From: Oceanospirillaceae bacterium
GTDB lineage: Bacteria; Pseudomonadota; Gammaproteobacteria; Pseudomonadales; Oceanobacteraceae
Reading direction: 5' to 3'
DNA length: 40,239 bases
Assembly: GCA_002723385.1 (NCBI GenBank)
Contig: PBNY01000092.1
Coordinates: forward strand, 1 to 40,239
The notes under the pieces were generated by a model. That model searched no databases. It was not told where the DNA came from and saw nothing but the letters and a program-made list of their open reading frames with translations. Both the position numbers and the translations under genes were made by a program. Position 1 is the first letter of the stretch. Each line of letters opens with the position of its first letter. This document shows, piece after piece, positions 16,426 to 25,419 of this stretch.

Positions 16426-19400
16426 TCACCCCACCAGCCAATAGCGCCCGCCTTCGCGGTTGGCGTACCCCAGCGACTCAAGTGATTCCAGCACTTCCTG
16501 TACTTTTGGTCCGGTGCTTTTCGGGCTTTTGTACAGGACGGTGATCGCTTCTACGCTATCCAGTCCGTCTTGCAGTGCGGTTTTGACGGCGGCGACCTGT
16601 TCCGGCATGGACTTGGGCCAGGTGAGCTTTTTCGCTTTGCTTGCAGTCGGAGTCACGGTTACATCTGCTTCAACCTGTGCGGCTGACTCATTGGCGGACG
16701 CTCCATCTTTGCCATAATCCGGGTTCTGGTATTCGGGGCGTAACCAGCGAATCTGGCCTTTGGCTTCTTCAGCAGCGCGTTGATGGTTGAGCGCCACCAG
16801 TCGCTTGAGCAGTTCTTCTTCCGCGTCGGCCTGAGCTTCGGATTTTTCAGGGTACGGCGTGGTTGCACCGGGCAGCCCCACCAGTTTTTCAGCCAGATCA
16901 TCCCAGCCATAGGCTTCAAATACAGCGCGATCCAGTTCGTCGTGGAGTTCCCGCAGAATACCCACCAGGCCGTCGTCGTAGATGGTTTTTTCCTTGGCGG
17001 TCAGCGGCTCTGCTTTGCGCAGTTTCTCTAACACATTATAGATACCGGTCAGGGTCAGCTTGTCGTGGGCGGCTTGTCGGGTTTTGCGGTGCTGGTCGAT
17101 TTGCTCGGCCAGCTCTCCGATACGGGTGGCGAGTTTTTCTTTTTCGGGGCCGAAAAGATCCGGGAAGGGGAAGGTTTCGAAGCAGCGCGAGTTATTGTAT
17201 CGAGGGTCGTTACCTACGCCTAAACTTCCACCAGCAGCTAAAGCGAAGGCAATGTGACATCTAGAAGATAGCACTCCAAGCAGTTCTGAACTTTCAACAG
17301 CAAGGACTATAAGTCCCTGGTCAGGGAGAATTTTGCTATCCAGAGGCACCCAAAATCGATGCTTTGCAGTCATGGGACTCACACAAATTTGATCAAGCCC
17401 ATGAGTGGCATTTCTCATTTCAGGTCTTGCTTCAGCAAAAACCCACCATTTTTTTCGATAACTATCCCTCTTGGATTGGTCTCGTTCCGGCTTAACACCA
17501 TTTAAGATTCGCTGAAAACTGTTGGGGAATTTATCTCTAGCTTCTTTTTCAGAAAGCCCAAAAAGGTCTATCACATAGCTAAATCGAGGTGTCGAAGTGA
17601 TGTCCCTACCGTTTCTCAAGGGCTTCAATGCGCCGGGTTCTTTAAGTAAAAGCTCATCTTCAGGCTGAACCCAAAACCCTGACCCCATCAGAGTAACTCC
17701 TCGAAAGCCAATACATTCATTAGCATTTAAAGCTTTAGTTGAAGCCACATCCGCCCCAATCTTTAAATCCGCAAACAACTTGCCCTGACGGCTTTGGAAA
17801 TCGACCTTGATTTCATCGGTTTGGGTCTCGGTTTCTTTCAAACTGGTCAGCAATCGGCCCTGTTGTTCTCCGGCCACGCCCACCGTCATGGCAATACGTA
17901 CCGCTGCGCCATCGCTGGCGTCGACCCAGGGGTGATCCGGGATGGCGAAGGCCAACGACAGTGGCTTTTTCGGGTCGTTAAGATGTGGCTCCAGCACCCG
18001 GCGATTAAAGGTCTGGCGCAGGCTGTTGGTGGTGATAAAGCCGAATTGCTGCGGCGCTCCGGCTTTGCCTTGCCCCAGCCGGACTTTTTCAGCGGCGATA
18101 TGCCACCAGAACATCACAAAATCGGCGGATTCCGGCACTGTGCCTTTAAAGACTTTGCGCACTGCGTCTACGTAGCCGTCACCTAACGCCCGTCGCATGG
18201 TGGAAGCGCCAATAAACGGAGGATTGCCAACGATATAGTCGGCTTCGGGCCAGTGGGTCTGGCGCGGGTTCTGGTATTGGTAGACCGGGATACGGGCGTT
18301 TTCATCCGGGATCAGTTCGCCGGTAACCGGGCTGGTTTTCATGGTCAGGCCGTCCCAGATGGTGACGGGCTGGCCGTTGGCGTCGAGCTGTTCGCTGCGG
18401 CTGTCGTACTCGATCAGGGCATCGCGGTTTTCGATGTTGTGGAAATCACGCAGTACCGGTTCCGGCGGATTGCTGTTGCCATAGGTGCGGAAGTGCCATT
18501 GCAGGTAACCAATCCAAAGCACCATTTCGGCAACCTTGGCGGCGCGCGGGTTGATTTCGATACCAAGGAACTGATGCGGGTCGACGGTGACGCCTTCCAT
18601 CTCTAGCAGACCCTGGCTTTCCCCCAGTTCGTGGAGCAGGTTAAGTACGTCGCCTTCCAGGCGCTTCATATGCTCCAGCGTCACGTACAAAAAGTTGCCA
18701 CTGCCACAGGCCGGGTCGAGTACACGAAGGTTGCAGAGCTGCTGATGAAAGGCACGGATTTCGGCCACGGCGTCTTTGTGTTTGCCCTTGTTTTCCAGCG
18801 CCACGGCGGCGGCCTGAACGTTTTCCCATTGTTCGCGCAAGGGTTCGATGATGGTCGGCATCACCAGCCGTTCGACATAGCTACGCGGGGTGTAATGAGC
18901 GCCGAGCTTGTGGCGTTCACGGGGATCTAACGCTCGCTCAAGCAAAGTACCGAAGATGGCGGGTTCGACGTAACGCCAGTCGGATTTGGCCGCTTCAATC
19001 AATAGCTGGCGCTGCTCCCGATCCAGTTCGATAGCTTCCGCCTCAGCAAACAGACCGCCGTTAAATTTCAAAATGTCGTCTTCAATGATTGGAGAGAAGC
19101 CACCTGTATTCATCGTTGCCCAAAGGCTTTTGAGCATCGGAGCAAAGGCTTTGTGATCTTCCAGACGAATTAGCAATTCAGTAAAGCTACGGTGAGGTAA
19201 CAAACCCACATCTTCGGCAAACATGGTGAACAGGCAGCGCATCAAAAAGCCGGAGGTTTGCTCAGGCGAGTGGTTATCGGCCTCCAGCGACTTGGCCAAT
19301 TCAGCCAGCTTGTCGGCAATTTCGCGGGTGACCCGTGCTGACACCCTGCTTGGGTCCAGATCCATCGGGGTGTTCCAGACGGCGATCAGACGCTGCTGAA

Positions 19401-19962
19401 CCTCAGGCTTACGCAAATCTTCCAGCTTGATGCGAAAGCTGTTGGCGTCCGGATACGCGGTGTAGTTACCACCGCTGCGGCTGAATTCGGAATACAGCTC
19501 CAGATGACGGCCCACATCGGTGACGATGATAAACGGCGGACGGCCCTCTTCGGCAGGCAAGGCCCGCACGTAACCTTCGGCCTGGTTAAACGCCTTGCGC
19601 ATGGCTTTGTCCCAGCGACCTGTTTCCAGCTTCAGACCGGATTGCTTGGCCTCGCAGACAAAACTGCCGCGCTTGTACAAGTCAATGAATCGCTTGGTGT
19701 CACCGCCTTCAGCAAAGGATTCCGTCACTCGGCGTTCGAACACATAGGCGTTATCGCGGGTATCGTCCTGAGCGGGATCGGGCTGATCCAGCGTGAGCAG
19801 GGTACAGAGTTCGGTCAGAAACAATTGATAGTTAGCGCGCTCGGTGCCGCCACCGTCTTGCCAACGCTGGATAAACTCATTGACCTTGCCAGAATCAATG
19901 TCAGGTTCGGGGAGATTGCTAAGTAACAGGTTGGCATCAAATGGCGAGGCAGCATTGGCCAT
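16426..19962 (-). CDS. MmeI-like single-chain restriction-modification enzyme (type IIG/IIL)
   Basis: One polypeptide with nuclease, adenine methyltransferase and DNA-recognition parts. From start 19962 it has 1178 residues. The nuclease motif is D94-x9-E104-A-K106 (IDLYKRGSFVCEAKQSG), the spacing described for MmeI. A helical spacer leads to HYTP (356), SAM motif I DPACGSG (416-422) and catalytic motif IV GNPPF (579-583). Residues ~660-950 should be the target-recognition region. The C-terminus adds a charged stretch and a ~65-residue winged-helix-like end (MPEQVAAVKTALQDG to GGRYWLVG). MmeI itself is ~920 residues, so this is a long version. All catalytic motifs are intact. ATG 19962 is preferred over 19971 for its AAGGA spacing. 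Confidence 0.9.
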   Translation of the reverse strand: MANAASPFDANLLLSNLPEPDIDSGKVNEFIQRWQDGGGTERANYQLFLTELCTLLTLDQPDPAQDDTRDNAYVFERRVTESFAEGGDTKRFIDLYKRGSFVCEAKQSGLKLETGRWDKAMRKAFNQAEGYVRALPAEEGRPPFIIVTDVGRHLELYSEFSRSGGNYTAYPDANSFRIKLEDLRKPEVQQRLIAVWNTPMDLDPSRVSARVTREIADKLAELAKSLEADNHSPEQTSGFLMRCLFTMFAEDVGLLPHRSFTELLIRLEDHKAFAPMLKSLWATMNTGGFSPIIEDDILKFNGGLFAEAEAIELDREQRQLLIEAAKSDWRYVEPAIFGTLLERALDPRERHKLGAHYTPRSYVERLVMPTIIEPLREQWENVQAAAVALENKGKHKDAVAEIRAFHQQLCNLRVLDPACGSGNFLYVTLEHMKRLEGDVLNLLHELGESQGLLEMEGVTVDPHQFLGIEINPRAAKVAEMVLWIGYLQWHFRTYGNSNPPEPVLRDFHNIENRDALIEYDSRSEQLDANGQPVTIWDGLTMKTSPVTGELIPDENARIPVYQYQNPRQTHWPEADYIVGNPPFIGASTMRRALGDGYVDAVRKVFKGTVPESADFVMFWWHIAAEKVRLGQGKAGAPQQFGFITTNSLRQTFNRRVLEPHLNDPKKPLSLAFAIPDHPWVDASDGAAVRIAMTVGVAGEQQGRLLTSLKETETQTDEIKVDFQSRQGKLFADLKIGADVASTKALNANECIGFRGVTLMGSGFWVQPEDELLLKEPGALKPLRNGRDITSTPRFSYVIDLFGLSEKEARDKFPNSFQRILNGVKPERDQSKRDSYRKKWWVFAEARPEMRNATHGLDQICVSPMTAKHRFWVPLDSKILPDQGLIVLAVESSELLGVLSSRCHIAFALAAGGSLGVGNDPRYNNSRCFETFPFPDLFGPEKEKLATRIGELAEQIDQHRKTRQAAHDKLTLTGIYNVLEKLRKAEPLTAKEKTIYDDGLVGILRELHDELDRAVFEAYGWDDLAEKLVGLPGATTPYPEKSEAQADAEEELLKRLVALNHQRAAEEAKGQIRWLRPEYQNPDYGKDGASANESAAQVEADVTVTPTASKAKKLTWPKSMPEQVAAVKTALQDGLDSVEAITVLYKSPKSTGPKVQEVLESLESLGYANREGGRYWLVG

Positions 19963-20376
19963 AGCTGGCATGTCCTTATGAGTAAGATCTGATATTTGAA
20001 GTAGTGAGAGTATCACAGCCCCAGATATTGGACGGCAGCAAACCCACTATCGACAAACGCCTGACAAGCCTCTTCCAAAATTCCGGTTTAATTTCGCTCA
20101 ATGTATCCCTGTGGAAGCGAACCCATTCGTGAACGATTCCGTTATTGCCATCTCAAATCGGGAATAAACTCTCTCCCTGCATTGCCCCAGATTAGCGTGC
20201 ACGGTAGAGCAACCACGTGCGATCAATGCGCCAGTCTGTTCGCGGATCTGTCAAAAAAGCCATGCCCCTTGCTATAGGTTAAGCGGCGTTCTGATCGTCC
20301 ACAAAATCACTTCTCAGATCAGACGATTTGGTTATTATCTGACCTTCAGTCAATGGCCAGCAACAGGAGCAGAACC
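19963..20376. other. Intergenic region between divergent genes, no gene seen
   Basis: About 410 nt without a credible ORF. It must carry the promoters of the minus-strand MmeI-like gene and the plus-strand ybjQ operon. A TTATTATCT element near 20332 is a possible -10 for the latter. The words TCCCTGTGG at ~20105 also occur in the tRNA-Arg T arm, but the match does not extend. Confidence 0.4.
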
Positions 20377-20697
20377 ATGCTGATCAGTAATATGGAAGTC
20401 GTGCCGGGCAAGAAAATCGTCAAACACCTCGGTCTGGTTCAGGGCAGTACAGTACGGGCCAAGCACGCAGGCCGTGACTTTATGGCCGGGCTGAAGAACA
20501 TCTTCGGTGGCGAGCTGACCGGTTACACCGAGCTGCTGACCGAGTCGCGCGATGAAGCCATGGAGCGTCTCTCTGAACAGGCCAGAGCCATCGGCGCCAA
20601 TGCCATCGTTAACGTGCGTTTTTCTACCTCGTCCATTGCTGCGGGTGCTTCCGAAATTTTCGTCTACGGGACTGCGGTCGTTGTTGAGGATCGCTAG
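20377..20697 (+). CDS. YbjQ family protein (UPF0145, putative heavy-metal-binding fold)
   Basis: A 106-residue cytosolic protein of the YbjQ/DUF74 family. Hallmarks seen are the start VVPGKKIVKHLGLVQGSTV, the central FMAGLKNIFGGELTGYTELL, the helix EAMERLSEQARAIGANAIV and the closing GTAVVV. Members form pentameric rings by structure; the cellular role is unknown. The start is ATG 20377 (AGGAG-like AACAGGAGCAG upstream). It is the first gene of a three-gene operon with a membrane-anchored paralogue and an M48 peptidase. Confidence 0.92.
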   Translation: MLISNMEVVPGKKIVKHLGLVQGSTVRAKHAGRDFMAGLKNIFGGELTGYTELLTESRDEAMERLSEQARAIGANAIVNVRFSTSSIAAGASEIFVYGTAVVVEDR

Positions 20698-20699
20698 CC

Positions 20700-21185
20700 A
20701 TGGAAAGCTTGATCAATCTCATCATCTTTCTGCTACTGCTGACACTGGGCTATGTGTTCGGGCGGATGGCGGAGTCACGTCACTACAAGAGCATTCGTCA
20801 GCGTGAAGACGAACTGCGCTCCTTACTGGTCATGCCCAAAAAAGTACCACCGCCCCAGTATGCGCTGTACGAAAGCGAGCTGGTGATGGGCAATGTGGTG
20901 ATTTCAGTCGATTACTTCAAAACCTTTGTCGCCGGTCTGCGCAGCATTTTCGGTGGTCGGGTTGGCGCCTATGAAAGTCTGCTGGATCGCGCCCGTCGTG
21001 AAGCGGTGCTGCGTATGCAGGAACAGGCTCAGGCGATCGGTGCCGAGGCGGTCTACAACCTCAAGTTTGAAACCGCTCGTATCGGCCAAAGTGCCGGTCA
21101 GGGGCTGGGATCGGTTGAGGTACTCGCTTACGGTACGGCGTTATTGCCACCGTCTGTTTATAGTGAAATGGCCCCTCAGGCATGA
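20700..21185 (+). CDS. Membrane-anchored YbjQ-like protein
   Basis: A 161-residue paralogue of the gene 2 nt upstream. It adds an N-terminal membrane segment (LINLIIFLLLLTLGYVFGRM, 4-23) and a ~35-residue charged linker ahead of the YbjQ domain. The domain keeps the family pattern: TFVAGLRSIFGGRVGAYESL, then EAVLRMQEQAQAIGAEAVYNL and GTALL. The YbjQ domain should therefore sit on the cytoplasmic face of the inner membrane. It overlaps the M48 peptidase gene by 4 nt (ATGA), so translation is coupled. Probably arose by duplication of its neighbour plus gain of the anchor. Confidence 0.88.
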   Translation: MESLINLIIFLLLLTLGYVFGRMAESRHYKSIRQREDELRSLLVMPKKVPPPQYALYESELVMGNVVISVDYFKTFVAGLRSIFGGRVGAYESLLDRARREAVLRMQEQAQAIGAEAVYNLKFETARIGQSAGQGLGSVEVLAYGTALLPPSVYSEMAPQA

Positions 21186-22060
21186 ACGAGCACCTGCCAG
21201 CCGGAAACCCCAAACCACCGGAGCACATCAATAACCGCTACGAAAACCCGCTCAAGGACGTGGCATTATTGATTGCCGGATCACTGGGCATCATTGTGCT
21301 GGCAACCGTGTTACTGGCCTGGAGCGCAGCCTGGATTGGGCCGCTGATTCCGTATGAATGGGAAGTGAGTTTGCTCCAGTCCGATCCTGACTCCACGGAA
21401 GGCTTATCCAGTCATACGACTGATGCGGCCAGCAGCCTGAATGATTCGCCAACCGCCATCGAGTCTGAACTGGGCCGTTTGCTGACCCGCCTGACCGGTT
21501 CAGATGCGTTGCCGATTCAGGTGCATTATCTGGCCGACAACGACATGCCCAATGCCTTCGCCACGCTTGGCGGCCATATTTTTGTCACTCGAGGTTTGCT
21601 TGACAGCGTGGAATCCGAAAACGGGCTGGCCATGGTATTGGCGCATGAATACGCCCACGTGGAACTGCGCCATCCGATCACCCTGATGCTGGAACAGCTC
21701 TCCATTGGCTTCGCACTGTCGATGATCGGTAGCGACAATCTTGCCCAGATGGTGACCCAGAATACTGCCATGTTGACGGCGCTGTCGTTCAGTCGCGAAA
21801 TGGAGCGCGATGCCGATGAGCTGGCACTGGAACGTCTGGATGCCTATTACGGCCATACCAGCGGCGCGGATGAATTTTTCCGCTCCGTTGGTGAGCGCTA
21901 TCAACATCTGGGTGCCGACAGCCCATGGCAACAGATGTTTCAGACCCATCCGCTCACCAGTGAACGCATCAACACGATTCAGTCAGCAACCCGAATCGGA
22001 ACGCTGACACCGTTGCCGGACGTATTGATCACCCAACCGGATACTTCGGCAGCTGAGTAA
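21182..22060 (+). CDS. Membrane-anchored M48-family zinc metalloprotease
   Basis: A 292-residue protease of the HtpX/Ste24/Oma1 superfamily. One membrane segment lies at ~28-50 (LLIAGSLGIIVLATVLLAW). The zinc site HEYAH is at 155-159 and the third ligand E208 is in SREMERDADELAL. Before it, NAFATLGGHIFVTRGLL is the typical substrate-strand region. After the single anchor the catalytic domain would lie in the periplasm or cytoplasm depending on topology. The location after two YbjQ genes suggests joint work in membrane-protein quality control; this is inference from operon structure. Confidence 0.9.
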   Translation: MNEHLPAGNPKPPEHINNRYENPLKDVALLIAGSLGIIVLATVLLAWSAAWIGPLIPYEWEVSLLQSDPDSTEGLSSHTTDAASSLNDSPTAIESELGRLLTRLTGSDALPIQVHYLADNDMPNAFATLGGHIFVTRGLLDSVESENGLAMVLAHEYAHVELRHPITLMLEQLSIGFALSMIGSDNLAQMVTQNTAMLTALSFSREMERDADELALERLDAYYGHTSGADEFFRSVGERYQHLGADSPWQQMFQTHPLTSERINTIQSATRIGTLTPLPDVLITQPDTSAAE

Positions 22061-22088
22061 GCCCTGCTCAGACGGATTTAAAACCGCT

Positions 22089-23072
22089 TCAGCCAGCTTC
22101 TCTGGAAAACCGGTTACGGAACTCTCTTGGGGTCTGTCCGGTGATTTTGGCGAAGGTCTTGCGGAACGAGCTGGTGTCTTCATAGCCCACTTCCAATGCC
22201 ACCCGCTCAAATGGCAGCAGACTGCTTTCGATCAGTTCGCAGGCCTTCTGAACCCGCAATCGCTGTATGTACTGGGTCGGCTTCAGTCCCGTGGCATTCA
22301 CAAAGCGGCGCAAGAAGGTACGCTCGGTCAGGTTCACCGTTCCCGCCAGTTCTCTCACTCTCACAGGCTGGCTGAATTCGCGTTGCAGTCGATGTTGCAC
22401 CCGGACAATGGCGTCATCGCCGTGATCCAGCCGGGCACTGAAACTCTGGTAGTAACGTTGCTCGCGAGAACCGGTATCCACCAGCAAATAACGCCCTAAC
22501 TGGCGCATCAACCGGGCATTGGTGAATTGCGCCACCAGCTCCAGTCCCAGATCAATCCAGCTCATCAAACCACCGGAAGTGATGATGACACCGTCATTGA
22601 TCAGCATACGATTGCTGTCGACTCTCACCTTGGGATAACGCCGGGCCAGATCATCCGCCAGTTGCCAGTGGCTGGTCGCGGTGCGTCCATCCAGCAAACC
22701 GGTTTCCGCCAGAACAAACGCGCCGGCACAGACAGAACAGATGATGGCACCGGCCCGATGCTGCAGACGAATCCAGTCAGTCAATGCGGGTTCGGGCGAG
22801 AGGTAGTAAGCATCATTGAGGCAAGGCGGAAGGATGATCACCTGCAGTGGATCCGTATCAGAAAATCCCTGTGGGCGCCGTTCGGAGCAGTGCTCAGAGC
22901 GCCGTTCGGGAAGATTCTGGCTGTCGCAAGTATAGACTTTGAAGACGTCAGAATGCCCATTCTGCCGGTGCAGGGTGTTGGCCAGATAGAACTGTTCCGC
23001 CAGCCCCTGAACCGCCGACAGCAGAGCACCCGGATAGTGAACAACGCCAATACGAACGATGGAGTTTGTCAC
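22089..23072 (-). CDS. GlxA-type transcriptional regulator (DJ-1/PfpI domain plus AraC HTH)
   Basis: A 327-residue regulator. Residues ~5-190 form a DJ-1/PfpI (class I glutamine amidotransferase-like) domain, with ICSVCAGAFVLAETGLLDGR containing the nucleophile-elbow cysteine. The last ~100 residues are an AraC/XylS double helix-turn-helix (VRVRELAGTVNLTERTFLRR, then GYEDTSSFRKTFAKITGQTP). GlxA relatives activate nearby catabolic genes, for example for carnitine or arginine use. It starts with GTG 23072 preceded by a perfect AAAGGAGG. It is divergent from the cysteine hydrolase, whose 140-nt shared promoter it may control. Confidence 0.92.
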   Translation of the reverse strand: MTNSIVRIGVVHYPGALLSAVQGLAEQFYLANTLHRQNGHSDVFKVYTCDSQNLPERRSEHCSERRPQGFSDTDPLQVIILPPCLNDAYYLSPEPALTDWIRLQHRAGAIICSVCAGAFVLAETGLLDGRTATSHWQLADDLARRYPKVRVDSNRMLINDGVIITSGGLMSWIDLGLELVAQFTNARLMRQLGRYLLVDTGSREQRYYQSFSARLDHGDDAIVRVQHRLQREFSQPVRVRELAGTVNLTERTFLRRFVNATGLKPTQYIQRLRVQKACELIESSLLPFERVALEVGYEDTSSFRKTFAKITGQTPREFRNRFSREAG

Positions 23073-23214
23073 TTTAAGCCTCCTTTATGCCAGTTTTACC
23101 CGCAGTATAGGAAGCCGCGACTGCCAATAATAGAAACTCCAGGTATCGGAAAGGCTGCACTTGTGACCCCAGGCCCAACCGACAAACGATTCCGACTATT
23201 GGAGAATGTTCGAC

Positions 23215-23817
23215 ATGACTGATTCTGCAACCCTGCGCGATCTGGTAGGACTGGGCAACGATGCCAGTTCCATCAGCAGCTCTGCCCTGATCATCATCGA
23301 CGCCCAGCAAACCTATCGCGAAGGCGTGATGCAACTGGATGGTGTTGAACCAGCACTGAATGAATGCCAGACACTGCTGGAACGTTTCCGTGCCGCCGAC
23401 CGCCCGGTGTTCCATATTCAACACGATGCAGGCCCAGGTAGCCCGTACGATGTCAGCGCACCCATTGGTCAGATTGCAGAACCGGTTGCTCCAAAAGCCG
23501 GTGAGGCCGTGGTGGTGAAGAACTTCCCCAATTCCTTTACCAATACTGATCTCGACGCCCAGCTCAAGGAAGCCGGTGTCGAGAACCTGATTCTTGTCGG
23601 GTTTATGTCCCATATGTGTGTGAATTCAACTGCTCGCGGCGCATTCAGCCTGGGTTACAACCCTACTGTAGTGGCTTCGGCGACGGCGACACGTCCTTTG
23701 CCTTCCAAAGTCAGCGGCAACATCGTGCCATCGGATGTACTGAATGAAGCGGCTCTGGCGGCCTTGTCTGATCTGCCATCCGCCGTGGTACCAACATCCG
23801 CAGACGTTCCGGACTGA
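23215..23817 (+). CDS. Cysteine hydrolase of the isochorismatase family
   Basis: A 200-residue amidohydrolase. The catalytic triad is visible: Asp in LIIIDAQQTY (residue 29), Lys in VVVKNFPNSF and Cys in VGFMSHMCVNSTARGA. Family members hydrolyse isochorismate, nicotinamide or other amides; the substrate cannot be decided. ATG 23215 is preferred over 23206, because GGAG at ~23201 lies 10 nt before it and only 1 nt before the other. It is divergent from the GlxA-type regulator and ends at a clear bidirectional terminator. Confidence 0.92.
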   Translation: MTDSATLRDLVGLGNDASSISSSALIIIDAQQTYREGVMQLDGVEPALNECQTLLERFRAADRPVFHIQHDAGPGSPYDVSAPIGQIAEPVAPKAGEAVVVKNFPNSFTNTDLDAQLKEAGVENLILVGFMSHMCVNSTARGAFSLGYNPTVVASATATRPLPSKVSGNIVPSDVLNEAALAALSDLPSAVVPTSADVPD

Positions 23818-23833
23818 TCACAGCCACAACACA

Positions 23834-23867
23834 AAACGCCCCGGTTAATCCAATAACCGGGGCGTTT
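23834..23867. terminator. Bidirectional intrinsic terminator
   Basis: A perfect 14-bp stem (AAACGCCCCGGTTA / TAACCGGGGCGTTT) with a 6-nt loop lies between the convergent hydrolase and aminotransferase genes. The A/T ends of the stem give a U-tract in both directions. Confidence 0.92.
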
Positions 23868-23905
23868 CTGAACGTCTGAGACTGGTCGACGATACTGTAT
23901 TGATA

Positions 23906-25204
23906 CTACTGAGCGATAAAGGCGGCCATCCGCTCTATCGCTTCCACCAGATCTCCGCAATGGTTCTTCAGGAACTCGAAATCAACCGCTTCGGTTTTCG
24001 CAGCGTTGAGTGTCTCATCGCCATCAAAGGCGACCAGGGCAATCCGCAGCGACATTTCCTGTTCTGAGCGACCAAAGGCCGAACCGGGCAACGAGGCGAC
24101 TCCGGTTTCCTCCAGCATGGCTTCGCACAACTGCGTGCTGGTGGTGATGCCTCTGGCAGCCAACGTTTCCTTCTGCGAGTCAAAACACGGGAACAGATAA
24201 AATCCGCCCCTGGCTTCGGAAATATGCCCGCCAGCATCGCGCAGGCGCTGGGTCGCAAAAGACATCAGCTCTGACAGAATCTTGCGTGAGTTGGACAGAT
24301 ACTCTTCCATATCATCGCGAGGCTGCAACGCTGAAATCGCTGCGTACTGTACCGGCGCGCAGATGGAGGTGTAGGTTTCACTGGCCACTGCCGCCATGGC
24401 ATCCGACAGCCAGCTCAGACTTTGTGGGAACACAAACCAGCCCAGTCTCCAGCCCCCGGCACCGCACCATTTGCTCAGACCGTTACTGATGATGGCACCC
24501 TCCGGGTAATAACGCGCCAGCGACTGATGCCCACCCTTGAAGTTGACGCCGCTGTAGATTTCATCCGAGATCACCAGAATCCGGTATTTGCGGAATACCT
24601 CTGCCAGCTCGCTCAGCTGGTTTTCCGAATAGGCCATGCCGGTGGGATTACCGGGGGAATTCAGCACCACCAGACGCGGACGAATCGGATCATCAGCGCA
24701 GAACTTGTCGAGCGCTTCTGGCGTTACACCAAGACCCTCTTCAATGTTGGCGTTAATCCAGTGGATGGGACGGTTAACGATGTGCGCTTGTGGCGCGTAC
24801 GACACCCATGACGGGCTTGGAATCACCAGATCACCGTAATACACCAGCTGGGCCAGAAACATCAGTTCCTTGGTGCCCGGACCAATCAATACGTTTTCAG
24901 GGTGATAGACCAGGCCTTCGGTACGCTCAACCCAGTCAACAATGGCTTCGCGCAGTGGCATCAGCCCTTTGACAGGCAAGTAATCCTTTTCGTGAGCATG
25001 ATCACGCAGAGCTTGCTGAACGTGGTCAGGAACCGGAAACGGCGACTGTCCCAGTCCGAGCTTGAATACTCGCATGCCTTCCTGAATCAGTTGATTGCTG
25101 CGCTCGTTGATAGACAGGGTGGCTGACGTACCCAGGCCGCGCACCCGTAAATTCAGAAATACCTCAGGGGAACGGACTTCCTGAAAATCCAACGCTGTAT
25201 TCAT
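23906..25204 (-). CDS. PLP-dependent class I/II aminotransferase
   Basis: A 432-residue fold-type I aminotransferase, cytosolic. Motifs in order: YLPVKGLMPLREAI, LNSPGNPTG (substrate/PLP-binding), VISDEIYSGV and the PLP lysine in SNGLSKWCGAGGWRLGW. The C-terminus has GVASLPGSAFG. The general aspartate/aromatic subgroup is likely, but the substrate is not. The frame has a TTG at 25213, but ATG 25204 is the better start because AGAGGAG lies at the right distance. It converges on the hydrolase gene and is a single unit, with a different promoter from the MocR gene upstream on the same strand. Confidence 0.93.
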   Translation of the reverse strand: MNTALDFQEVRSPEVFLNLRVRGLGTSATLSINERSNQLIQEGMRVFKLGLGQSPFPVPDHVQQALRDHAHEKDYLPVKGLMPLREAIVDWVERTEGLVYHPENVLIGPGTKELMFLAQLVYYGDLVIPSPSWVSYAPQAHIVNRPIHWINANIEEGLGVTPEALDKFCADDPIRPRLVVLNSPGNPTGMAYSENQLSELAEVFRKYRILVISDEIYSGVNFKGGHQSLARYYPEGAIISNGLSKWCGAGGWRLGWFVFPQSLSWLSDAMAAVASETYTSICAPVQYAAISALQPRDDMEEYLSNSRKILSELMSFATQRLRDAGGHISEARGGFYLFPCFDSQKETLAARGITTSTQLCEAMLEETGVASLPGSAFGRSEQEMSLRIALVAFDGDETLNAAKTEAVDFEFLKNHCGDLVEAIERMAAFIAQ

Positions 25205-25419
25205 GCTCCACAACTCCTCTCAGACAAAACCTGTATAAATAGTGTGGACTAACAATCGTGCGCTTTCCTGTTCTGCCCCGAGCAAAGCGAACAAGTCTGG
25301 AGATTCTGTTGCGGAGGCTATCGCCATTGTGGACAAGCATCAGAATGCATTGGAAATGGGCGCATGATTCCATGATGATTGAATGAATTTGCGCTCTGCC
25401 AAATGGCACCCTGCGCGGC

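Noticed and set aside
16314-16481. N-terminal extension of the 46-residue membrane peptide
   Set aside because: It overlaps the MmeI-like 3' end and lacks a start signal, while ATG 16313 has a near-perfect Shine-Dalgarno.
20105-20113. A 9-bp match (TCCCTGTGG) to the tRNA-Arg T arm near the far end of the accessory block, as a possible attachment-site copy
   Set aside because: The match does not extend on either side and does not include the tRNA 3' end; nine bases can occur by chance over this distance.
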